Source: Chitinophagaceae bacterium (lineage in GTDB: Bacteria > Bacteroidota > Bacteroidia > Chitinophagales > Chitinophagaceae). Taken from it: a DNA stretch of 42,758 nucleotides. The first letter of the stretch is position 1; each line of letters begins with the position of its first letter. Below, piece by piece: positions 1-8,564 of this stretch. Made by a program: the position numbers and the translations under genes. The notes beneath the pieces are model-generated. The model had not been told where the DNA came from, did not search any database, and was given only the letters and a program-made list of their open reading frames with translations. The stretch lies in contig CANCVE010000027.1 in NCBI GenBank assembly GCA_947381435.1, positions 1 through 42,758 on the forward strand. The letters run 5' to 3'.

Positions 1-1655
1 ATTACATTGTTTTTTTAGTTTACTTCATAGTTGTTGCATCTTATGGCTATTGGGTTTACAATCGTAAGAAAAAAGAAGCAACAAGTGCTTCACACGACTA
101 CTTCTTAGCCGAAGGTTCACTTACATGGTGGGCAATTGGGGCATCTCTAATCGCATCAAACATCTCTGCTGAACAATTTATAGGCATGAGTGGTAACGGA
201 TTCAAAATGGGTTTAGCAATTTCTACTTACGAGTGGATGGCAGCCGCCACATTGATGATTGTTGCCATATTTTTTATACCAGTATACCTTAAAAACAAGA
301 TATACACCATGCCTCAGTTTCTAAGTACCCGTTATAACAGTACGGTTGCGATGATTATGGCTGTGTTTTGGTTGTTATTATATGTAATAGTAAACCTTAC
401 TTCAATACTTTACTTGGGTGCATTGGCTATTAGCAGTATCTCTGGTCTAAACCTTTACGTATGTATGTACGCTTTGGCAATATTTGCCATAGTAATTACC
501 TTGGGTGGTATGAAGGTTATTGGATTTACTGATGTTATTCAAGTGTTCTTTTTGATACTTGGAGGATTGGTAACAACTTACTTAGCCCTTGACTTAGTAG
601 CTCAACAATATGGCAGTGCAGGTGTAGTGAATGGTTTTAAATTGATGATGGAACATTCTTCTGATCACTTTCACATGATATTTAAGAAAGATAATGCCAA
701 CTTTCCAAGCTTACCTGGTTTAACGGTTTTGATGGGTGGTATGTGGATTGTAAACTTGAACTATTGGGGTTGTAACCAATACATAACGCAACGTGCTTTG
801 GGTGCGGATTTAAAAACTGCACGTGGCGGTATCCTTTTCGCAGCATTTTTGAAGTTATTGATGCCTGTTATTGTGGTATTGCCAGGTATTGCTGCTTATG
901 TGTTGAACCAAAAAGGTTATTTCACTAACCATGAGTTGATGGATGCAACAGGAGAAGTTGTTGGTGATAAAGCATATCCTACTTTGTTGAATCTATTACC
1001 TGTAGGCTTTAAAGGTCTTTCGGTAGCAGCTCTTACTGCTGCAATTGTTGCCTCTTTAGCTGGTAAAGCAAACAGTATTGCAACCATTTTTACACTAGAT
1101 ATCTATCAAAAGAAGATAAAGCCTGCTGCCACTGAAAGCGAATTAGTTGTAACTGGTAAACTTACGGTGTTGATTGCCATGATTATTGGTTGTATCATCT
1201 CTCCTTTGTTAGGTATTGACAAAAAAGGTGGATTTGAGTTCATTCAGGAATACACTGGTTTCGTAAGTCCAGGTATATTTGCCATGTTTATTCTTGGGTT
1301 CTTCTGGAAAAAGGCTACTTCTAATGCAGCTTTGTTTGCTACTATCGGCGGTTTCTTATTATCTGTGTTATTTAAGTTCTTACCACACTTTGTTGGTTTA
1401 GGTTTCTTAGAACCTCTAGGTTTTGCTACACTAAACAATGGCGTTTATGAAATACCTTTCTTAGACAGAATGGGCTTTGTTTTCGTAATCTGTATGATTA
1501 TGATGTACCTTATCAGTTCTTTCGATAATAGGAATGGCGTAAGCGCTCATGGTCTAGAAGTTGATACCAAAATGTTCAAAACAACAAATGGCTTTGCTGT
1601 TGGTGCTTTGATTATTGTAGGTGTACTGGTTGCCTTATACTCATTCTTCTGGTAA
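1..1655 (+). CDS. Sodium/solute symporter (SSS family, SGLT-like), 5' end cut by the window
   Basis: The frame is open from base 3 to the TAA at 1653-1655, about 550 residues. The true start lies left of the window, and family length suggests only a short piece is missing. The segment before the first internal ATG (base 186) is clearly coding: a membrane helix, a basic stretch (NRKKKEATS), DYFLAEGS, TWWAIGASLIASNISAEQF and IGMSGNG. This is the classic N-terminal signature of the SSS family, and SAEQFIGMSG is typical of its SGLT-like sugar branch. About a dozen hydrophobic helices follow. It should couple sodium entry to uptake of a sugar or related solute at the inner membrane; the substrate cannot be read from sequence. 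A strong terminator follows, so this is the last gene of its transcript. Confidence 0.9.
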   Translation, partial: YIVFLVYFIVVASYGYWVYNRKKKEATSASHDYFLAEGSLTWWAIGASLIASNISAEQFIGMSGNGFKMGLAISTYEWMAAATLMIVAIFFIPVYLKNKIYTMPQFLSTRYNSTVAMIMAVFWLLLYVIVNLTSILYLGALAISSISGLNLYVCMYALAIFAIVITLGGMKVIGFTDVIQVFFLILGGLVTTYLALDLVAQQYGSAGVVNGFKLMMEHSSDHFHMIFKKDNANFPSLPGLTVLMGGMWIVNLNYWGCNQYITQRALGADLKTARGGILFAAFLKLLMPVIVVLPGIAAYVLNQKGYFTNHELMDATGEVVGDKAYPTLLNLLPVGFKGLSVAALTAAIVASLAGKANSIATIFTLDIYQKKIKPAATESELVVTGKLTVLIAMIIGCIISPLLGIDKKGGFEFIQEYTGFVSPGIFAMFILGFFWKKATSNAALFATIGGFLLSVLFKFLPHFVGLGFLEPLGFATLNNGVYEIPFLDRMGFVFVICMIMMYLISSFDNRNGVSAHGLEVDTKMFKTTNGFAVGALIIVGVLVALYSFFW

Positions 1656-1683
1656 TAGTTACTTTATAAATTAATAAATGGTT

Positions 1684-1715
1684 AAGCCCGTACTTTTTAG
1701 TGCGGGCTTTTTTAT
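1684..1715 (+). terminator. Rho-independent terminator of the symporter gene
   Basis: Stem AAGCCCGTAC (1684-1693) pairs with GTGCGGGCTT (1700-1709), including one G-U pair, and a T-run follows (1707-1713). It starts 29 nt after the stop codon. Confidence 0.85.
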
Positions 1716-1748
1716 TGTTTATAGTCATTCCCTTATCTTCACCGCCTT

Positions 1749-2201
1749 ATGAGTAAAATAGAAAGAAGTAAAAAGTTATTGGGTGTAGAAAAAGAATTAG
1801 ATTTAAGAGAATTAAAGTCAGTTTATAGAAACATGATGAAAGATTTTCACCCAGATAAATTCCAAGATAACGAAGACGAAAAGAAAGCTGCAGAAGAAAA
1901 GAGTAAGAAGATAATAGACGCCTATCATTTCTTGGTAAGTATTGCTCCAGAAACAAGAGAAGCAAACCTTGCTCAATACAATGAAACTATCAACAATGCT
2001 TCTATTGATGATTTTCAGTATAAGGATAAAATTGAGATGTTAACTATCGAGTTCTCTGATGGAGCAACTTATGAATATCATGGTGTGCCAAAGTCTGCAT
2101 ACAAAAACTTATGTACTGCGCCTTCTGTAGCAAGATTTGCTCGCAGACACATCTGTAATACCTACATTTATAGAAGTACAAGTAAGCTAGTTGCAGAATA
2201 A
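1749..2201 (+). CDS. J-domain protein with C-terminal KTSC domain
   Basis: A 150-residue protein. Residues about 5-65 form a J domain with the HPD triad at residues 34-36 (DFHPDKF) and a charged helix III, so it should stimulate an Hsp70 (DnaK) ATPase. Residues about 90-145 match the KTSC domain: EFSDGATYEYHGVP, then a helix with APSVARFARRHI. KTSC is often a stand-alone domain, and its link to lysyl-tRNA synthetase-like proteins and stress modules is family knowledge only. There are no G/F-rich or zinc-finger regions, so this is a class C J-protein rather than housekeeping DnaJ. It stands alone between a terminator and the convergent lut operon, whose last stop codon is 2 bp away. Confidence 0.85.
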   Translation: MSKIERSKKLLGVEKELDLRELKSVYRNMMKDFHPDKFQDNEDEKKAAEEKSKKIIDAYHFLVSIAPETREANLAQYNETINNASIDDFQYKDKIEMLTIEFSDGATYEYHGVPKSAYKNLCTAPSVARFARRHICNTYIYRSTSKLVAE

Positions 2202-2202
2202 T

Positions 2203-2793
2203 TTAACCTAACAAATATAATGTCATCCCTTTTGGGCCATGAGCGCCTAATACCAACGACTGCTCGATATCGGCAGTCTTGGAAGGGCCGGCAATAAACA
2301 CCCCAAAGTCATAATTGGTTCCTGCTATTCTTTGGTAGGCTTGGTGCATGTTGTAAACAATGTCTTTTCTGTTTACAACGATGGCTAATTGCTGTGTAAT
2401 GAACGGTAGCACTCTGTATTTTACCAAGCTTTCAGTAACCCACATCGCTCCATTCTCTGCCACACCAAAATGTGCGGGTATAATGGCTAGATCAACATCT
2501 TCTAGGCTGTGTGCATCTTCTTTTACCGCCTCTATCAAGGTTGAAACATCGCTTAATTCAGAAATTGTAGTAACAGTTCTATCCTGTGGAATTGCTTCTT
2601 GCTTTAATAAATCTTTTAGGGCAGCGTAATCCGCCACTTCACGAACATCCACATGAAGAATTTCTAATCTTTTCTTTAAAGCCTCTACCCATTCTTCATG
2701 CGATGTGGTAACTGGTATGTCTATAACTGGTAAAGCCCTTTCTTCTGGCTGATTCTTCAATACTACCTTCAATATATTCTCTCTGCTGCTCAC
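2203..2793 (-). CDS. lutC: LutC-type LUD-domain protein of lactate oxidation
   Basis: Small LUD-domain (LutC/YkgG) subunit of the iron-sulfur L-lactate oxidation complex LutABC. Diagnostic stretches are TTISELSDV, AHFGVAENGAMWVTES and IAGPSKTADIEQSLVLGAHG, the last being the conserved C-terminal block. No ATG fits. The longest frame opens with a TTG at 2844, but its first 17 residues come from AT-rich repeat DNA. GTG at 2793 gives a protein beginning SSRENIL, as is usual in this family, so it is preferred here. It is the third gene of lutA-lutB-lutC on the minus strand. Start uncertain, function confident. Confidence 0.85.
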   Translation of the reverse strand: MSSRENILKVVLKNQPEERALPVIDIPVTTSHEEWVEALKKRLEILHVDVREVADYAALKDLLKQEAIPQDRTVTTISELSDVSTLIEAVKEDAHSLEDVDLAIIPAHFGVAENGAMWVTESLVKYRVLPFITQQLAIVVNRKDIVYNMHQAYQRIAGTNYDFGVFIAGPSKTADIEQSLVLGAHGPKGMTLYLLG

Positions 2794-2847
2794 TTCGTAT
2801 TGTTTTAAATTCTGTATTTTATATTTTAAATGACTAATTGTCAATTA

Positions 2848-4224
2848 TCAATTTTTCCTATTCTTCTTATACCACTCTTTAAACGATTCTTTTGGAGGAG
2901 CAGGCATTTCCCTTTGTTTAAACCATGGATTCATGCCATTGCTAACCACAAATGGTGTGTTCTTTAACACCCATCTTGCAGCTTTACCAGATATGTCATA
3001 TAAAGCAGGTTTAGATAATACCCATCCCATCATCTTCATACTTGCATTCTTGGTAGTAGGGCCTAATCCTTCTTTCATCAATACCTGACGCCATTTGTAT
3101 AGTTGATCATGTATATCAATCTTTACGGGACAAACATTACTACAACTACCACAAAGGGTAGATGCAAATGGTAAATCCTTATTTACACGCATATCAAAGT
3201 TCGGCGTGAGGATACTTCCTATTGGTCCTGCAACAGCATTGTGGTAACTGTGTCCACCGCTTCTTCTATAAACAGGACAAGTATTCATACAAGCAGCACA
3301 ACGGATGCACTTCAAAGAATTTCTAAAGTCTTCTTTGCCTAATTGCACGCTTCTGCCATTATCTACCAATACCAAATGCATTTCTTGGTGAGGTTGTGGC
3401 TTTTTGAAATGACTTGAGTAGGTAGTTATCGGTTGACCAGTTGCACTTCTTGCCAACAAACGAAGAAAGACACTAAGGTGCTGTTGTTTAGGGATAATCT
3501 TTTCAATACCCATACAAGCTATGTGAACGTCGGCTAAGTGTGCACCCATATCTGCATTTCCTTCATTGGTACTCACTACAAATTCACCTGTTTCGGCAAC
3601 TGCGAAGTTTACACCTGTCAAAGCTACACGTCTGGTAAGAAACGTTTCCCTTAAGTGTTCTCTTGCTGCAGCAGTAAGGTATTTAGGATCAGAAGCGCCT
3701 TTGTCGGTACCTAAATGCTCGTGAAATAGTTCTCCTATTTCTTCTTTCTTCCAATGAATACAAGGCAATACAATATGACTTGGTGGTTCTTTGGCCAATT
3801 GTACAATACGTTCACCAAGATCGGTATCAATTACTTCAATGCCATTATGTTCTAAGTGTTCATTCAGGCCGCACTCTTCGGTAAGCATGCTTTTGCTTTT
3901 CACCATGCGGTCCACCTTGTGCTTCTTCAATATTTCATGCACAATTTGGTTATGTTCTGCCGCATCTGCCGCCCAATGAACAATGACCCCATTAGCTATT
4001 GCATTCTTTTCAAATTCTTGTAAGTATTGGCTTAGATTGCTCAATACATTATTCTTTATCTGAGAAGCATATTCCCTCAATTGTTCCCATTCTGGTAATG
4101 CATGACTTGCCAAGTCTCTTTTCTCTCTGATAAACCAAAGAGTTTTATCATGCCAGTCTACCCTTGGTTCATCAAGGTTAAATTGTATTGCTGCATCTGC
4201 GTGATTGGTAACTTTACTATGCAT
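2848..4224 (-). CDS. lutB: LutB-type iron-sulfur LUD-domain protein of lactate oxidation
   Basis: A 458-residue subunit of the L-lactate oxidation complex. The N-terminal LUD domain carries TGVNFAVAETGEFVVSTNEG. A ferredoxin-like module follows with two 4Fe-4S cysteine clusters, CIRCAACMNTCPVYR and CGSCSNVCPVKID. The C-terminal tail (PWFKQREMPAPPKESFKEWY) is typical of LutB. Together with LutA and LutC it oxidises lactate to pyruvate and passes the electrons on; the known complex is cytoplasmic or membrane-associated. Its stop codon lies inside an AT-rich repeat and forms a double stop (TGA TAA) with the next codon. The same repeat occurs at the lutA end. Confidence 0.93.
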   Translation of the reverse strand: MHSKVTNHADAAIQFNLDEPRVDWHDKTLWFIREKRDLASHALPEWEQLREYASQIKNNVLSNLSQYLQEFEKNAIANGVIVHWAADAAEHNQIVHEILKKHKVDRMVKSKSMLTEECGLNEHLEHNGIEVIDTDLGERIVQLAKEPPSHIVLPCIHWKKEEIGELFHEHLGTDKGASDPKYLTAAAREHLRETFLTRRVALTGVNFAVAETGEFVVSTNEGNADMGAHLADVHIACMGIEKIIPKQQHLSVFLRLLARSATGQPITTYSSHFKKPQPHQEMHLVLVDNGRSVQLGKEDFRNSLKCIRCAACMNTCPVYRRSGGHSYHNAVAGPIGSILTPNFDMRVNKDLPFASTLCGSCSNVCPVKIDIHDQLYKWRQVLMKEGLGPTTKNASMKMMGWVLSKPALYDISGKAARWVLKNTPFVVSNGMNPWFKQREMPAPPKESFKEWYKKNRKN

Positions 4225-4231
4225 GTTTTTT

Positions 4232-4319
4232 TAATTGATAATTTTCAATTTATAATTGACTTTTCCACCGTTGATAAGTATCTTTCAACCTATCAATTGT
4301 AAATTATCAATTATCAATT
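4232..4319. repeat. AT-rich inverted repeat at the lutA/lutB junction
   Basis: Left arm 4232-4259 (TAATTGATAATTTTCAATTT...) and right arm 4291-4319 (TATCAATTGTAAATTATC...) are imperfect inverted copies of the motif AATTGATAATT. The right arm runs into lutA and supplies its last codons and a TGA TAA double stop. A related copy lies at the lutB/lutC boundary (about 2833-2855). Confidence 0.7.
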
Positions 4320-5047
4320 CCATTTAGTATTTCTGCAATATGAATAATTTTCGTCTTGCTATTCTGTCTTTTCAGGATGCCTTCCATGTGCATAAGGCAA
4401 CTCATATCGGCACCGGTAATGTATTCTGCTTCATGGCGTACATGGTCTGCCACTCTATCCTTACCCATCTTGGCACTAACAGCTTCTTCTGCCACGCAGA
4501 ATGTACCACCAAAGCCACAACATTCATCTATTCTGTCTAGCTTTATTAGTTCTACATCTTTTACCATCGCTAATAAACTACCGGGCTTAGAAAAAGGTTC
4601 AGCATTCAATTCAGACATTTGGCTTAAATGCAAACCTCGCTGACCATGACAGCTTTGGTGCATACCTACTTTGTGTGGAAAGCTTGCTTTAATGTCGTCC
4701 ACCTTCAACACATCTACCATAAACTCACAAAGTTCATACACCGTCTTGCGTATATGCGCTTCCTCGGGAGCATTCTTTTCTGTATGAAGGTGATGTTTAA
4801 TGTGTAAGGTACAGCTACCGGAAGGACAAACTATGTAATCGTAGCCTGCAAAGTTCTCTGCAAATAACTGGCTACAGCCTTCAGCCTCATGCTCGTAACC
4901 ACTGTTTGCCATCGGCTGACCGCAACAGGTTTGTTTAAGTGGATATGTAACTTTACAACCGTGTTTTTCTAACAATTCTAATGTGGCAATAGCTACATTA
5001 GGGTAAAACTGATCTACATAACAGGGGATAAACAACGCAACTCTCAT
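4307..5047 (-). CDS. lutA: LutA-type (Fe-S)-binding protein of lactate oxidation
   Basis: A 246-residue protein with two cysteine-rich CCG domains: PLKQTCCGQPMANSGY in the first half and IDECCGFGGTFCVAEE in the second. This is the layout of LutA/YkgE and of heterodisulfide-reductase-type subunits. It opens the minus-strand lutABC operon and acts with LutB and LutC in L-lactate oxidation. The ATG at 5047 gives MRVALFIPCYVDQF, the normal family start. The recognisable family sequence ends at HIAEILNG; the last three residues (IDN) and the stop come from an AT-rich repeat. A TATCTTTG box lies about 100 bp upstream. Confidence 0.93.
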   Translation of the reverse strand: MRVALFIPCYVDQFYPNVAIATLELLEKHGCKVTYPLKQTCCGQPMANSGYEHEAEGCSQLFAENFAGYDYIVCPSGSCTLHIKHHLHTEKNAPEEAHIRKTVYELCEFMVDVLKVDDIKASFPHKVGMHQSCHGQRGLHLSQMSELNAEPFSKPGSLLAMVKDVELIKLDRIDECCGFGGTFCVAEEAVSAKMGKDRVADHVRHEAEYITGADMSCLMHMEGILKRQNSKTKIIHIAEILNGIDN

Positions 5048-5143
5048 AATCTTATCTAATTGGCTAATCTACTACTTATTCGGGCTGCAATTTACTGCCA
5101 AAATATAGTTCGGGTGTTATATACTGTTTATAAAAGCGTGTTT

Positions 5144-5152
5144 GCAAAGATA
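5144..5152 (-). promoter_or_regulatory. Putative -7 box upstream of lutA
   Basis: Minus-strand TATCTTTGC matches the Bacteroidota -7 consensus TAnnTTTG. No good -33 TTTG is seen at the expected distance. The 5' leader would be about 90 nt. Confidence 0.35.
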
Positions 5153-5212
5153 AAATAAATAGTAGGTAAGATATGGTGTATATGAACTAAGGAAAATTTC
5201 ACTTCCTATCTC

Positions 5213-5983
5213 TTACCTCCATTTAAAAGCAAAATACTTACAAGGGTTTTCGGCAGTATTACTTACGCCGTGTAGTTTATTGCTTTCTACAATAAAGACG
5301 TCACCGGCAGTACCATTAAAGTCTTTTCCATCAATAGTGAGTTGCATTTCTCCCTCTGTAACCAAAATTATTTCGGTATCTATATGTGTATGTGGTGTAT
5401 GGCTAGGACCTTTATTGTTCAGGCCAGTTACGTGCATTTCCATATTGCTACACATGGCTGTAGGGCGATTAAAGTATTTCATACCGCCACCTTTTGCAGT
5501 GGGGATCCATTGCAATGAATCTATATTCAGTAATAAAGAACCTCCAGCAGAATCACTTCTTTCCATATTCATCGGTCTCTTTGCCTTGAACATCAAAACG
5601 TAATAAGAAAGCGGGCCATCACCAATATTCTCAAATGCTTGTGATTGGTGTGGAGGTATTAGTAACACACTTCCTGCACTTAAATGGGAGGTATTTTTGC
5701 CAATGATGCATTTCATGGTGCCCTCCTTTATAATTATCAGTTCCTCTATATCACTCTGCGTATGGGGTGGTTTAGGTATTGCACCTTTTTCTTGGGTAGT
5801 GGCATGTATCTCGAAGTAACTAAACTCGGCTGTTGTTCCTTCTACAAAACGGCGCATCTGCCTGAGTGTTTCGGTTTTAACAGGTAAGTTGTTCCAATGA
5901 AAAACACCCGAACCAACTGGCGCCAATTGTGCAAATACATTCATTGTAATAGCTTGTAAGATGAGGAAGAATGCTTTTTTCAT
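5213..5983 (-). CDS. Exported double-cupin protein
   Basis: Two cupin barrels follow a hydrophobic N-terminal signal peptide. Cupin 1 (about residues 50-145) has HTQSDIEELIIIKEGTM and IPPHQSQAFENI. Cupin 2 (about 175-259) has HTPHTHIDTEIILVTEGEM and VESNKLHGVSNT. Cupin 2 keeps the His-x-His...Glu...His metal set (HTHIDTE, then H in LHGV); cupin 1 is less complete. Enzymatic role unknown: it could be a periplasmic sugar- or metabolite-binding cupin, and nothing nearby points to a pathway. ATG at 5983 gives the cleaner signal (MKKAFFLILQ). ATG at 5992 is possible and is also downstream of the predicted transcription start near 6005. Confidence 0.75.
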   Translation of the reverse strand: MKKAFFLILQAITMNVFAQLAPVGSGVFHWNNLPVKTETLRQMRRFVEGTTAEFSYFEIHATTQEKGAIPKPPHTQSDIEELIIIKEGTMKCIIGKNTSHLSAGSVLLIPPHQSQAFENIGDGPLSYYVLMFKAKRPMNMERSDSAGGSLLLNIDSLQWIPTAKGGGMKYFNRPTAMCSNMEMHVTGLNNKGPSHTPHTHIDTEIILVTEGEMQLTIDGKDFNGTAGDVFIVESNKLHGVSNTAENPCKYFAFKWR

Positions 5984-6010
5984 ATAACTCATTATGCTTT
6001 ATCGCAAAGC

Positions 6011-6043
6011 CAAAGATACCCTTATTAGTATTTGCGTATCAAA
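6011..6043 (-). promoter_or_regulatory. Bacteroidota-type promoter of the cupin gene
   Basis: On the minus strand TTTG (6043-6040), then 21 bp, then TATCTTTG (6018-6011) fit TTTG-N19-21-TAnnTTTG. Expected transcription start is near 6005, just upstream of both candidate ATGs. This is the best promoter match in the window. Confidence 0.6.
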
Positions 6044-6098
6044 TGTAACATCATTACACTCAAGCTCTACCTATTAATAACTGATGTTACGCATTTTT

Positions 6099-6267
6099 AT
6101 TCAACACATAGGAACATTAGGAACATAGTCTGCTGGGTAGAAAAGAAAAAAGAAAAGGAAACATAGGAAAAAAAGTTTCACTTTTTATACACCCATCCTA
6201 TGTGACCTTAAAGTGCAACGCTTCTTACCTTATTTTTCTATGTGTCTAATGTTCCTATGTGTTGAAT
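6099..6267. repeat. Solo palindromic copy of the ACACATAGGAACATAG repeat family
   Basis: Perfect 22-bp inverted arms: 6099-6120 (ATTCAACACATAGGAACATT then AG) and 6246-6267. Degenerate copies of the same words (GGAAACATAGG, CCTATGTG) lie between them. The same family forms the tandem arrays at 14133-14421 and 14994-15323. It fills the gene-free gap between the cupin and acyltransferase genes; nothing else is seen there. Confidence 0.75.
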
Positions 6268-6322
6268 GAAAAGGATTTGCTATCGTGTTGATAAATATGC
6301 GTAAGGTGAGTTAATAAACTAT

Positions 6323-7396
6323 CTACATACGCTGAATCCATCTTTTGAGATAGTGGTATAATGGCTTTTCGATTAGTAGATAACCTGCAACGGATATCAG
6401 CCATAAAAAGATAAAGTTTCTATCTCCAAGCCATTGATAGTTGTATAACTTTCTGTTTACATAGCCAATGTGTACAAGATAAAATAGGTACGAAGCATTG
6501 CCCATCAGTATGGCAACCTGGGTAGAGAGTATCTTCTTAAAGAATGTATCTTCTTTTATCAATCCATAGATTAATGTAGAGAAGAATACGGGTAATAAAA
6601 GGTTGCGTAGTACTAATCCACCAATATGTTGTGTACCTTGATCGAAAGTATCTACTTCAAAAAGACTGATACCGTAAATAGTTATCATTATGAAGACTGC
6701 ACTTAAAAGTGTATAATGTTTGAAGTAGTATAATTTATTTATTGATTTATTATTAAGCAATAGATGCGCCAATAGCATCCCACTAAAAAACTCGAAGCAA
6801 CGCCCAAAGAAGCTGCAATCAAATATAAATAGCCAGTTGTAAAACCATCTTTCTGGGTTTCCATTGGCATAATACCATCCATATCCTACTAATAAAGAAA
6901 TACTTAGCAACGCTAATAGAAATGCAATGGCTTGGTTGTAATGCCGCTTGAGGAAGAAATAAATGAGCGGGGCAAATAGGTAAAACGTTAGTTCTACCGT
7001 GAGCGACCATGATTGTGGCAGACTTTCCAGATTGTATTTATCCGAGAATCCTTTTAATAAGGTGAAGTTGTAAAAAGCGATATTGGTAGCGGGGAAGCCA
7101 TTGTCGTAATAACTGATGGTAAGAATAAGTAGGTAAACAGGAAATATGCGTATCAATCGTACCAAGAGATATTTTGCATATTCCTTACGCAATTTACAGG
7201 GATTGTCCTGATAAGTGTAAGCAATAAGAAAGCCACTCAATACAAAGAAAAGGGTAACACCTACATGAAATTCATTCAAGTTTTGTATGATGAAGTTAGG
7301 CAACCAACCGCGCCAATACTTTCTGTTGTGGTATAGGAAAACCATTATTGCCGCCACAGCCCTCAATCCGGTTAATGCTTTAAAATGTTCCTTCAC
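6323..7396 (-). CDS. Membrane acyltransferase (acyltransferase 3 / OafA-like)
   Basis: A 357-residue integral membrane protein with about ten hydrophobic helices. The N-terminus is diagnostic of the acyltransferase-3 family: LTGLRAVAAIMVFLYH with the conserved His, then GVTLFFVLSGFLIAY, and further on LPQSWSLTVELTFYLFAP. These enzymes move acyl groups, often acetyl, onto sugars of O-antigen, exopolysaccharide or peptidoglycan at the inner membrane. The acceptor is not identifiable. The start codon is GTG at 7396, directly after an in-frame stop. The next gene upstream on this strand is an SGNH hydrolase, a family often paired with OafA-like enzymes, so joint sugar-ester metabolism is plausible. 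Confidence 0.88.
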   Translation of the reverse strand: MKEHFKALTGLRAVAAIMVFLYHNRKYWRGWLPNFIIQNLNEFHVGVTLFFVLSGFLIAYTYQDNPCKLRKEYAKYLLVRLIRIFPVYLLILTISYYDNGFPATNIAFYNFTLLKGFSDKYNLESLPQSWSLTVELTFYLFAPLIYFFLKRHYNQAIAFLLALLSISLLVGYGWYYANGNPERWFYNWLFIFDCSFFGRCFEFFSGMLLAHLLLNNKSINKLYYFKHYTLLSAVFIMITIYGISLFEVDTFDQGTQHIGGLVLRNLLLPVFFSTLIYGLIKEDTFFKKILSTQVAILMGNASYLFYLVHIGYVNRKLYNYQWLGDRNFIFLWLISVAGYLLIEKPLYHYLKRWIQRM

Positions 7397-7459
7397 TTAT
7401 TTTCTACTAAATACTTTTCTATTTTGTTTTGGCCTATCACAATCCTTTGTGGGCTTAAG

Positions 7460-8284
7460 TTAGCAATTATGCAATAGCAGTGGATTGAGTATAAATAAAG
7501 TATTATCTGTGGCATCGTAATCTTCTTTACGCTCCCCAATCAAGTAGCCAACAGCATCGGTTTTATTGCTTTTTCGGTAATCAATACGAAAGTTATTACT
7601 TCCTTTCAGCTTTAAAAACTCCTTTATTTGGTCATTAATCTGTTCCATACCCTTGATAGAAGGATGTCCACCCTTTTTCTCAATATTATGTAGCGAAATG
7701 CAATCTATGCGGTAATGTTTACAAATAGTTAGTACCGACTCGTTGATGGACTCCTTCAGCGAATCATTCAGCAGAAAATATATTTGAGAACTGCGGTAGT
7801 GGTTGGTCATACTATCAAGCAAATTAGCCATTGCGGGTCTAAATTGGTACAAATCTTCCTTCGTCCAATCGCTGTATTTATAGTCGCCAATGGGTGCACC
7901 AGCCCAGCTATCGTTGGTAGCACCGAATATAAATATGATATTGGGCTGCCCAAGCTGATTCATTCTCGTAAGGAAAGAACGGTCTGAATAATCTGCTTTA
8001 CGGTAGCCAGTATTGCAGATGGTAGCGCCCGAAAATGAGTTGTTTACACTTAGCTGATAATTATTGTCCTGTATAAACTTATACCACCATGTTTGGGTAA
8101 CGGTAGTAACATCTGTTTTATGCTGCGGAGTATTGTAATACCATACATAGTTGGTATCGGGCTGCACATATCCTTGAAAGGTAGAGTAAGAGTCGCCCAA
8201 AATGGACACAAGTTTGCGTTCCTGCGCAGAACAAACGGCACTATACAATAGTACAAGCAGCAGTAGGGTAGAAGTTCTTTTCAT
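7460..8284 (-). CDS. Secreted SGNH/GDSL-family hydrolase
   Basis: A 274-residue protein with a signal peptide (residues 1-20, ending CSAQ). Block I is ILGDSYSTFQGY with the nucleophile Ser32 in GDSYS. Block III is FIFGATNDSWAG with the conserved Asn. The catalytic His is in GGHPSIKGMEQI, although the usual Asp three residues before it is Gly here, so the charge relay may be incomplete or supplied elsewhere. It probably removes acyl esters from extracellular carbohydrate. It lies 63 bp upstream of the acyltransferase on the same strand and may share its transcript. The C-terminal 40 residues are not part of the core fold and are unassigned. Confidence 0.8.
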   Translation of the reverse strand: MKRTSTLLLLVLLYSAVCSAQERKLVSILGDSYSTFQGYVQPDTNYVWYYNTPQHKTDVTTVTQTWWYKFIQDNNYQLSVNNSFSGATICNTGYRKADYSDRSFLTRMNQLGQPNIIFIFGATNDSWAGAPIGDYKYSDWTKEDLYQFRPAMANLLDSMTNHYRSSQIYFLLNDSLKESINESVLTICKHYRIDCISLHNIEKKGGHPSIKGMEQINDQIKEFLKLKGSNNFRIDYRKSNKTDAVGYLIGERKEDYDATDNTLFILNPLLLHNC

Positions 8285-8396
8285 AAAAACAATTTAACTA
8301 TAGATTGATAGATTCGTAGCGCATTAACTGCGGTAAATGTAGAAAAATTAATAACACCTGATGGGTCGGGTCCATTACCTGTTGTGTATTGATACG

Positions 8397-8564
8397 CTAG
8401 TTGGTAACTCCCTGATTCGCGGGCTTTACACTCGTTTGTGCTTTTCTTGTTTTAAAGTACTCGACAATTTCTGCCTTTGTCATTGTTGACAACTTTTCAC
8501 TCATTTTGTCACGTTGCTGTCTCATAAACTTCACAGCATCAAATTGTTTTTCAATCGTCTTCAT
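8397..8564 (-). CDS. 55-residue partner of the PIN protein, probable antitoxin
   Basis: A short frame from ATG 8564 to TAG 8397. It begins MKTIEKQFDAVKFMRQQRDK and then has a second charged helix (KAEIVEYFKTRKAQ). The layout 'MKTI..DAVKFMR..RDKMSE' resembles the small proteins that commonly accompany PIN-domain genes in Bacteroidota and Cyanobacteria (recalled pattern, not searched). Its ATG lies inside the 3' end of the PIN gene, giving a 14-nt overlap and thus translational coupling. Here it is downstream of the toxin-like gene, the reverse of most VapBC pairs. Antitoxin role inferred. Confidence 0.65.
   Translation of the reverse strand: MKTIEKQFDAVKFMRQQRDKMSEKLSTMTKAEIVEYFKTRKAQTSVKPANQGVTN

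Noticed and set aside
1747-1965. Minus-strand frame opposite the J-domain gene
   Set aside because: Shadow of a Lys/Glu-rich helix coding region; the plus-strand protein has clear domains.
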